A stretch of DNA of 52,406 nt from an uncultured Dorea sp. (lineage in GTDB: Bacteria; Bacillota; Clostridia; Lachnospirales; Lachnospiraceae). This document shows, piece after piece, positions 24,253 to 33,521 of the stretch. The notes beneath the pieces are model-generated. The model saw only the letters and a program-made list of their open reading frames with translations. It did not search any database and was not told the origin of the DNA. The number at the start of each line of letters is the position of its first letter. Position 1 is the stretch's first letter. The stretch covers positions 1 to 52,406 of the forward strand of contig CANTDX010000021.1 in assembly GCA_947652615.1 (NCBI GenBank). The letters are read 5' to 3'. Both the position numbers and the translations under genes were made by a program.

Positions 24253-24924
24253 ATGGAGCTTAAGGTGAATATGAGTGAATACCTGCCCTTGAGAGATGTG
24301 GTGTTCAATACGCTGCGCCAGGCGATCCTGCGCGGGGAATTAAAGCCGGGAGAGAGGCTTATGGAGATTCAGCTTGCGAATAAACTTGGGGTCAGCCGGA
24401 CACCCATCAGAGAGGCGATCCGGAAGCTGGAATTAGAAGGGCTTGTACACATGGTTCCAAGGAAGGGGGCAGAGGTTGCGGATATCTCGGAGAAGAGCTT
24501 AAGGGATGTTCTGGAGGTCCGCAAGGCATTGGAAGAGCTGGCGGTCACACTCACCTGTGGCAAGATCACGAAGGCTCAGATCGCGGACCTTAAGAGTGCG
24601 GCGGAAGAATTCAGGAAGACGCTTAAGAGCGGTGATATCACCCAGATCGCGGAGGCGGATGTGGCCTTTCATGATATTATCTACATGGCGACGGACAATC
24701 AGAAGCTTATCCAGCTATTGAATAACTTAAGAGAACAGATGTACCGTTACCGTATCGAATATCTGAAGAGGCCGGAAGCCTACCCCAAGCTTCTCGCCGA
24801 GCATGAAGAGATCATCCGGCACATCGAGAATAAGGAGAAGGAAGATGCGGCCAGGATCGTGTGTAAGCATATTGACAATCAGGTAGAGGCGGTCATGGAT
24901 GTGATACGCACTAAGAAGAATTGA
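24253..24924 (+). CDS. GntR family regulator, FadR/FCD subfamily
   Basis: 223 residues. The N-terminal winged helix has LKPGERLMEIQLANKLGVSR and TPIREAIRKLELEGLV. The C-terminal all-helical FCD ligand-binding domain carries metal/ligand residues in DVAFHDIIYMAT and a late His region (AEHEEIIRHIE). FCD regulators sense organic acids or fatty acyl compounds; the effector is not deducible. Starts three bases after ispE, so it is co-transcribed with it, a conserved clostridial arrangement to my recollection. Confidence 0.94.
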   Translation: MELKVNMSEYLPLRDVVFNTLRQAILRGELKPGERLMEIQLANKLGVSRTPIREAIRKLELEGLVHMVPRKGAEVADISEKSLRDVLEVRKALEELAVTLTCGKITKAQIADLKSAAEEFRKTLKSGDITQIAEADVAFHDIIYMATDNQKLIQLLNNLREQMYRYRIEYLKRPEAYPKLLAEHEEIIRHIENKEKEDAARIVCKHIDNQVEAVMDVIRTKKN

Positions 24925-25023
24925 ATAAATAACAGAATGTCTGAATAAATCTCATTTATATGTCAAGACTCCTGATATCAAATAAGAGATCAAGTAAGAG
25001 ATCAGGTAAGGAGGCAGTTACAT

Positions 25024-25707
25024 ATGAATATGAGAAAAGATTTTGAGATTCGTTATAGAATTCGGCAGGTGATCTGTGCTATACTGGGTGTCTGTATTGC
25101 TGCATTGCTGACGGGGATCTTAGTGGAGCGCAGGATGGAATGGGTGGAGGCGAAGATGAGCAGAACCCAGGAGACGCTGGCTAAGGAGGTCTTGCGGTTC
25201 CATGTCCTTGCCAACAGCGACAGTGAAGAAGACCAGGCAGTAAAGCTTAAGGTGCGGGACAGAGTTCTTGCATATATGGAAGAGAATATGACGCCGGAGC
25301 TTAAGGAAGAGCCGGATGCCGGGAAGACGAGAGCCTGGATAGAAGCGCATCTTGACGAGATCACAGATACGGCCGGCCAGGTGCTTAAGGAAGAGGGGTT
25401 CTCATACGGCTGTGCTTCGGAGCTTGAGCTGGCGTATTTCCCGGATAAGCAGTACGGCGACATCTTCTTCCCGCAGGGGGAGTATGAGGCGCTCAGAGTC
25501 AGGCTTGGAGAGGCGAGAGGGCATAACTGGTGGTGCGTCCTGTATCCAAGCTTATGCTTTACCGACACGACCTGTACGGTGGTCAGCGATGAGGGCAGGA
25601 AGGGCCTTAAGGAGGTCCTGACGGCAGAAGAATACGAGATGGTCACGGCTACGTCAGACTTTAAGATAAAATGGTTCTTTTTTGGAGATAATGGAGGTAA
25701 TTCATGA
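25024..25707 (+). CDS. spoIIR: Stage II sporulation protein R
   Basis: Secreted forespore signal that triggers SpoIIGA to process pro-sigma-E in the mother cell. 227 residues: a hydrophobic signal/anchor helix at about 14-34, the conserved block LRFHVLANSDSEEDQAVKLK then VRDRVLAYM, and the C-terminal EARGHNWWCVLYPSLCF. The upstream 99 bases contain direct repeats (AGAGATCAAGTA / AGAGATCAGGTA) and a good binding site (TAAGGAGG). No convincing sigma-F promoter was identified. The stop overlaps the next gene's start by four bases. Confidence 0.95.
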   Translation: MNMRKDFEIRYRIRQVICAILGVCIAALLTGILVERRMEWVEAKMSRTQETLAKEVLRFHVLANSDSEEDQAVKLKVRDRVLAYMEENMTPELKEEPDAGKTRAWIEAHLDEITDTAGQVLKEEGFSYGCASELELAYFPDKQYGDIFFPQGEYEALRVRLGEARGHNWWCVLYPSLCFTDTTCTVVSDEGRKGLKEVLTAEEYEMVTATSDFKIKWFFFGDNGGNS

Positions 25708-26888
25708 CTGAATTTTTAGTCAGGCATTTTGTGAAGGAATATACGGAGATAGAGAAGGTGTCTGTCCGGACTGCCTATGGAGTATTGGCAAGTGTGGTGG
25801 GCATCTTTTGCAATGTGCTTTTATTTGCAGTAAAATGGACGATAGGTTATCTCCTGCACAGTATATCTGTTATGGCGGACGCGTTCAACAACCTGTCCGA
25901 CGCCGGCTCTTCGGTGATAGGGCTGGTGGGAGTGAAGATGGCGAGCAAGCCGGCGGATCAGGATCATCCCTTCGGCCATGGAAGGATCGAATATATCGCC
26001 GCGCTGATCGTTGCATTTCTGGTCATGGAGGTCGGCTTCACATTTCTCAAGGATGCGGTGGGGAAGATACGCGATCCGGAGGAGTTAAGGTTCCAGGCGG
26101 TGTCGGTGGTGATTCTGATCCTGTCTGTCGGTGTGAAGCTGTGGATGTGCTTCTTTAACCGGAAGCTTGGACGGCGGATCGATTCTAAGGTAATGCTGGC
26201 AACGTCGGCGGACGCTCTGGGTGATGTGGTTACAACGACGGCGACGATTGCTTCGGTTCTTTTCTTCCGGATAACGGGCGTCAATATCGACGGGATCGTA
26301 GGGCTTGGAGTGTCGCTGGTAGTCATGTGGGCAGGGATCGGAATCGCGAAGGATACGCTGGAACCGCTGATCGGGGAAGCGGTAGAGCCGGAAGAATATG
26401 CCAGGATCAAGGAATTTGTGGAAGGGTATGAGGGAGTCCTTGGAAGCCATGATCTGATCGTACATAATTATGGGCCGGGCAGGAATATGGCGTCCATCCA
26501 TGCAGAGGTGCCTAACGATGTGGAGATCGAGACGTCCCATGAGATTATAGACCGGATCGAACGGGATGCGTTTCGTATGCTCGGCGTGTTCTTAGTGATC
26601 CATATGGATCCGGTAGAGACGAAGGATGTGCATGTGATGCAGGTACACAGCCAGGTGGAGCAGATCGTTAAGGCGCTGGATCCGGCGGTGTCCATCCATG
26701 ATTTCCGTATGATAAATGGAGAGGAACAGGTGAACCTGATCTTCGATATGGAGATTCCCTATGAATATGATGCGAAGAGGCAGGATGAGCTTAAGACGAC
26801 CCTGATCAAGCTTCTTCAGATCACAGATCCGCGTTATGAGTGTGTGATCACGGCAGAAAGGAGTTATGTGGCTAGTGCAAAAGAATAA
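25704..26888 (+). CDS. Cation diffusion facilitator family transporter
   Basis: Exports divalent metal ions (Zn, Mn, Fe or Co) by proton exchange. 394 residues. Transmembrane helices fill about residues 25-210. Metal-site residues are seen in ADAFNNLSDAG and DHPFGHGRIEY (helix 2 region) and in the SADALGDVV block of helix 5. A cytoplasmic domain follows with SHDLIVHNYGPGRNMASIHA and a long C-terminal extension beyond the usual ~300 residues. The start overlaps the spoIIR stop and the 3' end overlaps the next gene by 23 bases. Confidence 0.94.
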   Translation: MTEFLVRHFVKEYTEIEKVSVRTAYGVLASVVGIFCNVLLFAVKWTIGYLLHSISVMADAFNNLSDAGSSVIGLVGVKMASKPADQDHPFGHGRIEYIAALIVAFLVMEVGFTFLKDAVGKIRDPEELRFQAVSVVILILSVGVKLWMCFFNRKLGRRIDSKVMLATSADALGDVVTTTATIASVLFFRITGVNIDGIVGLGVSLVVMWAGIGIAKDTLEPLIGEAVEPEEYARIKEFVEGYEGVLGSHDLIVHNYGPGRNMASIHAEVPNDVEIETSHEIIDRIERDAFRMLGVFLVIHMDPVETKDVHVMQVHSQVEQIVKALDPAVSIHDFRMINGEEQVNLIFDMEIPYEYDAKRQDELKTTLIKLLQITDPRYECVITAERSYVASAKE

Positions 26889-27591
26889 CAGATATACATT
26901 TGAAGGAAGAATCCGGTTCAGTGAGGTGGATCATACCAAGAGGATCACGCTGCCGGGTATCATCAATTATTTTCAGGATTGCAGTACATTCCATTCGGAA
27001 GAGCTGGGAGTAGGGATCGATCATTGTGCCGAACGCAGAAGGGCATGGGTATTGTCGGCCTGGCAGGTGGTGGTTGAGAGATATCCGGTAATGGGAGAGA
27101 AGATCAGAGTCAGCACTTGGGCAACGAAGTTCGATGGGCTGTTCGGAACACGGAATTTCTGTATGTCAGACGAGAGGCAGCAGGCAGCGGCGTATGCGAA
27201 TTCGGTGTGGGTCTATATGGATATAGAGAAGGGACGGCCTGCGAAACCGGATGAACGTGAGATCGAACTTTATGGTACAGGAGAACCGTTCCCGATGGAA
27301 TATGCGCCGCGTAAGATCGTACTTCCGAAAGATTTTGAGTATGGGGAGGCATTTCCGGTCAGGAAATACCATATCGATACGAACGAACATGTGAATAACT
27401 GCCAGTATGTGCAGATGGCGTTAGAAGTAATTAAGGAGACGCAGGAAGTGCGTCAGCTCCGGGTAGAATATAAGAAGTCGGCGGTATACGGCGATATGAT
27501 TTATCCAAGAACCGCAAAGGAAGAAGGCAGGACAGTAGTGGAACTGTGTGATAAGGCTGGGAAGCCTTACGCGGCGGTGGAGTTTCAGTGA
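26866..27591 (+). CDS. Acyl-ACP thioesterase
   Basis: Hydrolyses acyl-ACP to free fatty acid; hotdog-fold family related to plant FatA/FatB. 241 residues with two hotdog units. Seen are RYTFEGRIRFSEVDHTKRIT at the start, WVLSAWQVVVERYPVMGE, the catalytic-region HIDTNEHVNNCQYVQMALE, and the closing RVEYKKSAVYGD. AAAGGAG precedes the ATG, which lies inside the end of the transporter gene. Confidence 0.93.
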   Translation: MWLVQKNNRYTFEGRIRFSEVDHTKRITLPGIINYFQDCSTFHSEELGVGIDHCAERRRAWVLSAWQVVVERYPVMGEKIRVSTWATKFDGLFGTRNFCMSDERQQAAAYANSVWVYMDIEKGRPAKPDEREIELYGTGEPFPMEYAPRKIVLPKDFEYGEAFPVRKYHIDTNEHVNNCQYVQMALEVIKETQEVRQLRVEYKKSAVYGDMIYPRTAKEEGRTVVELCDKAGKPYAAVEFQ

Positions 27592-27612
27592 TACGGAAAG
27601 AAGAGGTAAGCT

Positions 27613-28452
27613 ATGGCGTTAGCAGATAATTTGGGAAAGAAAGTAAGATTGATGATCGTAAAGGAAGTGGAATTCGGAGTATATCTCGGCAACAAGGAAG
27701 AGAAGGTGCTGCTCCCGAAGAAACAGGTGCCAAGAGGCCTGGAAGCGGGAGATCCGGTGGAGGTATTCTTATATAAGGATTCTTCGGACAGGCTGATCGC
27801 AACCACGAACGAACCTAAGCTCACATTAGGAGAGCTTGCGGTGCTTAAGGTCGTGGATGTGGGAAAGATCGGCGCGTTCCTTGACTGGGGGCTTGAGAAG
27901 GATCTGCTTCTTCCGTTCAGGGAGCAGACGGCGAAGGTCAGGAAAGGGGACGAGGTGCTTGCAGCCCTGTATGTGGACAAGTCCGGCCGTCTGTGCGCGA
28001 CGATGAAGGTGTATGAGAAGCTGCGGCAGGATGCGCCGTACCAGAAGGACGACCAGGTAGAAGGGATCGTTTACGATACCAGCGATAATTTCGGCGTCTT
28101 TGTGGCGGTAGACGACTGCTATTCCGCGCTGATACCAAAGAGAGAGGCGTTTGGAAAGCTTAGAGTAGGAGAGCGTGTCCATGCGCGTGTTATCAAGGTC
28201 CGGGAGGACGGGAAACTGGATCTTGCCGTGAGGGAGAAAGCATTTCTTCAGATGGACACGGACGCACAGATGCTCATGGAACGCCTGGAAGCATCCGGCG
28301 GAAAGCTGCCGTTTACAGACAAGGCAGACCCGGAGCTTATCAAGCGGGAATTAGGATTGAGCAAGAATGCGTTCAAGCGGGCAGTCGGGCGGCTCTTGAA
28401 GTCAGGAAAGATTGAAATTCGTGAAAAATCTATTGAAATCTGTCAAAAATAG
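27613..28452 (+). CDS. cvfB: CvfB-like S1 RNA-binding protein
   Basis: 279 residues. Three OB/S1-type beta-barrels are visible (LGKKVRLMIVKEVEFGVYL; LKVVDVGKIGAFLDWGLEKD; VEGIVYDTSDNFGVFVAVDD). A winged helix closes the protein (LSKNAFKRAVGRLLKSGKIE). This is the CvfB/YitL family, which influences virulence and RNA metabolism in Staphylococcus, though the biochemical role is not well defined. A promoter for the next gene is embedded in its last codons. Confidence 0.92.
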   Translation: MALADNLGKKVRLMIVKEVEFGVYLGNKEEKVLLPKKQVPRGLEAGDPVEVFLYKDSSDRLIATTNEPKLTLGELAVLKVVDVGKIGAFLDWGLEKDLLLPFREQTAKVRKGDEVLAALYVDKSGRLCATMKVYEKLRQDAPYQKDDQVEGIVYDTSDNFGVFVAVDDCYSALIPKREAFGKLRVGERVHARVIKVREDGKLDLAVREKAFLQMDTDAQMLMERLEASGGKLPFTDKADPELIKRELGLSKNAFKRAVGRLLKSGKIEIREKSIEICQK

Positions 28453-28460
28453 GATATAAT
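28433..28460 (+). promoter_or_regulatory. Promoter overlapping the end of cvfB
   Basis: TTGAAA, a 16-base spacer and TATAAT. The -35 lies within the last cvfB codons and the -10 just past its stop. It should drive the small HPr-like gene. Confidence 0.7.
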
Positions 28461-28508
28461 TGAGTAGACACATGATGGTATCAGAACGAGAAGGGAGCTT
28501 ATGTTACT

Positions 28509-28745
28509 ATGAAGGTGCAGAATATAACTAATATTGATAAATTTTTTGCTGTGATCGACGATTGTGCCGGTAAGGTTGAATTGGTGACCGGCGAGGGAGA
28601 CAGATTGAATCTGAAGTCCAAGCTGTCACAGTATGTATCTATGGCGAACATCTTCTCCAACGGAGAGATTCCGGAGCTTGAGATCATTGCATATGAGAAG
28701 GAAGATATCGACAGACTGGTGAAGTTCATGGTTGACGGAGAGTAG
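28509..28745 (+). CDS. Small conserved protein, possibly HPr-like
   Basis: 78 residues. The second half (DRLNLKSKLSQYVSMANIF, then ELEIIAYEKEDIDRLVKF) follows the pattern of the HPr fold around the regulatory Ser (KS followed by a helix) and the last strand-helix. The first half lacks the HPr active-site His motif (GLHARPA). It could be an HPr-like protein without phosphotransfer activity; that is inference. It has its own promoter and terminator and precedes dnaE and pfkA. No other function is suggested by the sequence. Confidence 0.8.
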   Translation: MKVQNITNIDKFFAVIDDCAGKVELVTGEGDRLNLKSKLSQYVSMANIFSNGEIPELEIIAYEKEDIDRLVKFMVDGE

Positions 28746-28760
28746 TGTACTAATGTGCGA

Positions 28761-28793
28761 AGTGTTCCCTGGCGGAAGGGGAGCACTTTTTTT
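28761..28793 (+). terminator. Rho-independent terminator
   Basis: AGTGTTCCC pairs with GGGAGCACT (one G-T wobble), followed by seven T. It lies between the small HPr-like gene and dnaE. Confidence 0.9.
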
Positions 28794-28819
28794 CTACAGG
28801 CAGCGAGCGAGGAGGGAGT

Positions 28820-31800
28820 ATGAGTTTTGCACATCTTCACGTCCATACGGAATACAGTCTGTTGGACGGTTCGAATAAGATAAAGGAATGTATTGCGCGG
28901 GTAAAGGAACTGGGCATGGACAGTGTTGCGATCACGGATCACGGGGTGATGTTCGGGGTGATTGATTTCTACCGTGCGGCGAAGGCAGAAGGGATTAAAC
29001 CGATATTAGGCTGTGAGGTCTATGTGGCGCCGGGATCCCGTTTCGACAAAGAAGCGGCGGGCAGCGGAGATGACCGGTACTATCATCTGGTGCTGCTTGC
29101 CGAGAATGACACGGGTTATCACAATCTGATGAAGATCGTATCGAAGGGGTTCACGGAAGGGTATTATTATAAGCCCCGTGTGGATATGGAGGTGCTGCGG
29201 GAATTCCATGAAGGGCTGATCGCCTTAAGCGCGTGTCTTGCGGGGGAGGTTCAGCGCAATATCCTGCGGAATATGTATGAGGAGGGGAAGGAAGCCGCCC
29301 TCCGGTATCAGGAGATCTTCGGGGAGGGGAACTTCTTCCTGGAGCTTCAGGATCACGGGATGCAGGAGCAGAAGCTTGTGGACCAGTCCTTGCTTCGGAT
29401 GTCCAGGGAGACGGGGATCGAACTGGTGGCGACGAACGACGTCCATTATACTTACGCGGAGGATGAGAAGCCTCATGATATGCTCCTGTGTATCCAGACC
29501 GGCAAGAAGCTCTCCGACGAGAACCGTATGCGCTATGAGGGCGGTCAGTATTTCATCAAATCCGAGGATGAGATGAGGAAGCTCTTCCCCTATGCGCTGG
29601 AAGCACTTGAGAATACCCAGAAGATTGCTGACCGCTGTAATGTTGAGATCGAATTCGGAGTCACGAAGCTGCCGAAGTACGATGTCCCGGAGGGATATAC
29701 CTCATGGGAATACCTGAACCACCTCTGCTATGAGGGGCTTAAGATGCGCTATCCCAAGGCGGACGAGACGTTGACGCAGCGTTTGGAATATGAGCTGTCT
29801 GTGATCAAGTCCATGGGGTATGTGGATTATTTCCTGATTGTGTGGGATTTTATCAGATATGCGAAGGATCACGGGATCATGGTGGGCCCCGGACGGGGAT
29901 CTGCCGCCGGGAGTATCGTGGCGTACTGCCTTGAGATCACCAGCATCGACCCGATCCGGTATCAGCTCTTGTTCGAGCGTTTCCTGAATCCGGAACGTGT
30001 GTCCATGCCGGATATCGACGTGGATTTCTGCTTCGAGCGGAGGCAGGAGGTCATCAATTACGTGGTGGAGAAGTACGGAACCGACCGGGTGGTGCAGATC
30101 GTAACCTTTGGTACCATGGCGGCCAAGGGTGTGATCCGGGATGTGGGGAGAGTCATGGACCTTCCCTATGCGTTTGTAGACGGGATCGCGAAGATGATCC
30201 CAAGAGGGCAGAATAACCAGCCGGTTTCGTTAGAGCGCGCCCTGGAGATGAATCCGGATTTCAGGAAGCTATACCAGGAGGACGAGCAGGTCCATGAGCT
30301 GATCGATATGTCTAAAAGGCTGGAAGGGCTTCCGAGGCATACGTCCATGCACGCGGCGGGCGTCGTGATCAGTCAGGCTTCCATAGATGAGTATGTGCCG
30401 CTCTCCTTAGGGTCAGACGGTTCCGTGGTGACACAGTTCACCATGACAACGCTGGAGGAATTGGGGCTTCTGAAGATGGATTTCCTGGGGCTTCGGACGC
30501 TGACGGTGATCCAGGACGCCGCAAGGCTGGCAGGCGAGAGCACGGGCAGCGTGATTGATATGGAGCAGATCGATTATAATGATAAGAAGGTCCTGGATTC
30601 GATCGGAACCGGGCGGACGGACGGCATCTTCCAGTTGGAGAGCGGCGGGATGAAGGGCTTCATGAAGGAGCTGAAACCGCAGAACCTGGAGGATGTGATC
30701 GCGGGGATCTCCCTGTATCGGCCGGGGCCGATGGAGTTCATTCCCCAGTATATCAAGGGGAAGAATCATCCGGGAACCATCACCTACGACTGTCCGCAGT
30801 TAGAGCCGATCCTGGCGCCGACCTACGGATGTATCGTCTACCAGGAGCAGGTTATGCAGATCGTGCGCGACCTGGCAGGTTATACCCTGGGACGCAGCGA
30901 CCTCTTACGCCGCGCCATGTCCAAGAAGAAGGGCGACGTCATGCAGAAGGAACGCCAGAGCTTCGTGTACGGGAATGCGGACGAGGGGGTACCGGGCTGT
31001 ATCGCCAACGGGATCCCGGAGGCGACAGCCAACAAGATCTATGACGAGATGATAGATTTCGCTAAATATGCGTTCAACAAATCCCATGCGGCTGCTTACG
31101 CGGTGGTGGCGTACCAGACGGCGTGGCTTAAGCATTACTACCCGGTAGAATTCATGGCGGCGCTTATGACGTCCGTGATCGACGTGCCGAGCAAGGTGGC
31201 GGAGTATATCTATACCTGCCGGCAGATGGGGATCAATATCCTGTCGCCGGACATCAATAAGGGCGTGGGGAATTTCTCGGTGGATGGCGGGAATATCCGA
31301 TACGGACTTACCGCGATCAAGAGCATCGGACGTCCGGTGAACGCGGCGATCGTCGAAGAGCGTGAGGCCAGAGGAGAGTTCAAGAACCTGAAGGATTTTA
31401 TCGAGCGTCTGTCCGGCAAGGATATCAATAAGCGGACCATCGAGAACTTCATCAAATCCGGCGCTTTCGATAGTCTGGGAGGGACCAGGAAGCAGTTCAT
31501 GGTCATCTATGTACAGATCATGGATCAGGTGAACCGGGAGAAGAAATACTCCATGACGGGCCAGATGTCCCTGTTCGATATGGTGGCCGATGACCAGAAG
31601 GCGGAGTTCGACGTCCCGCTCCCGGATGTGGGAGAGTATGAGAAGGAGACGAAATTCGCCTTCGAGAAAGAGGTGCTGGGCGTCTACTTAAGCGGTCATC
31701 CCATGGAAGAGTACGAGGAGAAGTGGAGGAAGAACATCACCAGGACGACTCTTGACTTCCAGTTGGATGAAGATACCGGGAGAACCAAGGTACACGACGG

Positions 31801-32305
31801 AGCCAGGGAGACGGTCGGCGGCATGATCACGGCGAAGACGATCAAATACACCAAACAGAATAAGGTGATGGCGTTCGTCACCCTGGAGGACCTGGCGGGA
31901 TCCGTGGAGGTCGTGGTCTTCCCGCGGGATTATGAGAAGAATCAGCAATACCTGAACGAAGAGGGGAAGGTGTTCATCCGGGGAAGGGTATCCGAGGAGG
32001 ACGAGGCGGCAAGCAAGCTGATCTGCGAGAAGGTGATTCCGTTTGAACAGACGAAGAGGGAGCTGTGGCTCCAGTATCCGGACAAGGATACCTACCTTAG
32101 ACAGGAGGGAGAACTGCTGGGGCTGCTTGCGGATTCGGACGGTCAGGACAGCGTCATCATATACTGCAGGAAGGAGAAGGCCATAAAGCGCCTGCCGGCC
32201 AACAGATGCGTGAATGCCGATAAATTATTGCTGAACAAAATGACGAATTATCTGGGAGAATCTTGTGTAAAAGTGATAGAAAAAGCCATTGAAAACGTCA
32301 GGTAA
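28820..32305 (+). CDS. dnaE: DNA polymerase III subunit alpha
   Basis: Replicative/lagging-strand polymerase. 1161 residues, normal for bacterial DnaE. The N-terminal PHP domain starts with HLHVHTEYSLLDGSNKI. The polymerase active site PDIDVDFCFERR has the catalytic aspartates at about 400 and 402. A fingers/thumb region (RPGPMEFIPQYIKGK) follows, and toward the end are the helix-hairpin-helix part, a beta-clamp-binding-like MTGQMSLFDM and an OB domain (MAFVTLEDLAGSVEVVVF). It starts after GAGGAGGG. Confidence 0.98.
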   Translation: MSFAHLHVHTEYSLLDGSNKIKECIARVKELGMDSVAITDHGVMFGVIDFYRAAKAEGIKPILGCEVYVAPGSRFDKEAAGSGDDRYYHLVLLAENDTGYHNLMKIVSKGFTEGYYYKPRVDMEVLREFHEGLIALSACLAGEVQRNILRNMYEEGKEAALRYQEIFGEGNFFLELQDHGMQEQKLVDQSLLRMSRETGIELVATNDVHYTYAEDEKPHDMLLCIQTGKKLSDENRMRYEGGQYFIKSEDEMRKLFPYALEALENTQKIADRCNVEIEFGVTKLPKYDVPEGYTSWEYLNHLCYEGLKMRYPKADETLTQRLEYELSVIKSMGYVDYFLIVWDFIRYAKDHGIMVGPGRGSAAGSIVAYCLEITSIDPIRYQLLFERFLNPERVSMPDIDVDFCFERRQEVINYVVEKYGTDRVVQIVTFGTMAAKGVIRDVGRVMDLPYAFVDGIAKMIPRGQNNQPVSLERALEMNPDFRKLYQEDEQVHELIDMSKRLEGLPRHTSMHAAGVVISQASIDEYVPLSLGSDGSVVTQFTMTTLEELGLLKMDFLGLRTLTVIQDAARLAGESTGSVIDMEQIDYNDKKVLDSIGTGRTDGIFQLESGGMKGFMKELKPQNLEDVIAGISLYRPGPMEFIPQYIKGKNHPGTITYDCPQLEPILAPTYGCIVYQEQVMQIVRDLAGYTLGRSDLLRRAMSKKKGDVMQKERQSFVYGNADEGVPGCIANGIPEATANKIYDEMIDFAKYAFNKSHAAAYAVVAYQTAWLKHYYPVEFMAALMTSVIDVPSKVAEYIYTCRQMGINILSPDINKGVGNFSVDGGNIRYGLTAIKSIGRPVNAAIVEEREARGEFKNLKDFIERLSGKDINKRTIENFIKSGAFDSLGGTRKQFMVIYVQIMDQVNREKKYSMTGQMSLFDMVADDQKAEFDVPLPDVGEYEKETKFAFEKEVLGVYLSGHPMEEYEEKWRKNITRTTLDFQLDEDTGRTKVHDGARETVGGMITAKTIKYTKQNKVMAFVTLEDLAGSVEVVVFPRDYEKNQQYLNEEGKVFIRGRVSEEDEAASKLICEKVIPFEQTKRELWLQYPDKDTYLRQEGELLGLLADSDGQDSVIIYCRKEKAIKRLPANRCVNADKLLLNKMTNYLGESCVKVIEKAIENVR

Positions 32306-32317
32306 TTCCTGTAAAAT
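32289..32317 (+). promoter_or_regulatory. Promoter of pfkA
   Basis: TTGAAA, a 17-base spacer ending in TG (extended -10), then TAAAAT. It overlaps the last codons of dnaE, about 90 bases before pfkA. Confidence 0.65.
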
Positions 32318-32408
32318 GTTGCACGAGAGAAAAACAAGGGAAACATTGATACGAACGAGTTCTCTCTATCCCAGAGTACATAAAATGACTACAATGGAGG
32401 AATGATTT

Positions 32409-33383
32409 ATGGCAAAAGTAATACGTACAATCGGAGTATTGACCAGTGGAGGCGATGCGCCGGGAATGAACGCGGCAATCCGTGCCGTTGTCCGTACAGG
32501 TCTTACCAAGGGCCTGAGAGTCAGAGGAATCAGAAAGGGTTACCAGGGTTTGTTGGACGAAGAGATCATTGACCTGTCCGCGAGAGATGTATCTGATACG
32601 ATCCAGCGCGGAGGGACAATTCTTCAGACAGCCCGCTGTGAAGAGATGCGTACAGAAGAAGGGCAGCAGAAGGCCGCTGCGATCCTTAAGAAATACGGCG
32701 TTGACGGGCTGGTAGTGATCGGCGGAGATGGATCTTTCGCCGGAGCGCAGGCGTTGGCGAATCTTGGGATCAATACGATCGGTGTTCCGGGAACGATCGA
32801 CCTGGATATCGCCTGTACCGAGTACACGATCGGGTTTGATACGGCTGTGAATACGGCGATGGAAGCAATTGACAAAGTACGTGATACGTCCACATCTCAT
32901 GAGAGATGCTCCATTATCGAGGTTATGGGAAGAGATGCCGGGTATCTGGCTCTGTGGTGCGGTATTGCCAACGGTGCAGAGCGTATTCTTCTGCCAGAGG
33001 AGCATGGTTATGATGAGGCTGCGATCGTGGCGGATATCCAGGAGTGCAGGAAGCGCGGCAAGAAGAATTATATCATCATCAACGCGGAGGGTATCGGCGG
33101 CTCCATAGAGATGGCAGAGAGGATCGAGGCTGCGACCGGTATGGAGACCAGAGCTACGATCATCGGACACATGCAGCGCGGCGGAAGCCCGACCTGTAAG
33201 GACAGAGTCTATGCGTCTATTATGGGAGCGATGGCAGTTGATCTTCTGATCGAAGGCAAATCCAACCGTGTTGTGGGATACAAGCATGGACAGTATGTTG
33301 ATTTTGATATCAATGAGGCGCTTGGCATGCAGAAGGGAATCCCGGTATATCAGTATGAGATAGCGAAGGAACTGGCACTGTAG
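32409..33383 (+). CDS. pfkA: ATP-dependent 6-phosphofructokinase
   Basis: Phosphorylates fructose 6-phosphate in glycolysis. 324 residues. It shows the ATP-loop TSGGDAPGMNAAIRAVV, GGDGSFAGA (Gly after Asp, as in ATP rather than pyrophosphate enzymes), the catalytic PGTIDLDIACTEYTIGFDTA, and GRDAGYLAL. In most PFKs the catalytic motif is TIDND; here residue 132 is Leu instead of Asn, while both Asp are kept. The start follows ATGGAGGAA. It is flanked by its own promoter and terminator. Confidence 0.96.
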   Translation: MAKVIRTIGVLTSGGDAPGMNAAIRAVVRTGLTKGLRVRGIRKGYQGLLDEEIIDLSARDVSDTIQRGGTILQTARCEEMRTEEGQQKAAAILKKYGVDGLVVIGGDGSFAGAQALANLGINTIGVPGTIDLDIACTEYTIGFDTAVNTAMEAIDKVRDTSTSHERCSIIEVMGRDAGYLALWCGIANGAERILLPEEHGYDEAAIVADIQECRKRGKKNYIIINAEGIGGSIEMAERIEAATGMETRATIIGHMQRGGSPTCKDRVYASIMGAMAVDLLIEGKSNRVVGYKHGQYVDFDINEALGMQKGIPVYQYEIAKELAL

Positions 33384-33399
33384 TGAGAATATATTAGGT

Positions 33400-33427
33400 A
33401 CGCTCCCCTTTTTGGGGAGCGTTTTGT
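33400..33427 (+). terminator. Rho-independent terminator after pfkA
   Basis: ACGCTCCCC pairs perfectly with GGGGAGCGT around five T, followed by TTTGTT. Confidence 0.92.
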
Positions 33428-33521
33428 TACGTTTTGTTGCGTGATGATGAAGATAGAACTTGAAATTCCGGTCCTCAGGCGGTACAATGAGTATTACGAA
33501 TGAATAAAGGAGATTCAGGAT

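Noticed and set aside
24925..25023. Sigma-F promoter for spoIIR
   Set aside because: Expected from knowledge of the gene, but no convincing match could be read; only short direct repeats are present.
32298..33287. Open frame of 330 codons antisense to pfkA
   Set aside because: It has no ribosome binding site, its protein is Cys/Arg/His-rich nonsense, and it mirrors codon bias of pfkA, which is well supported.
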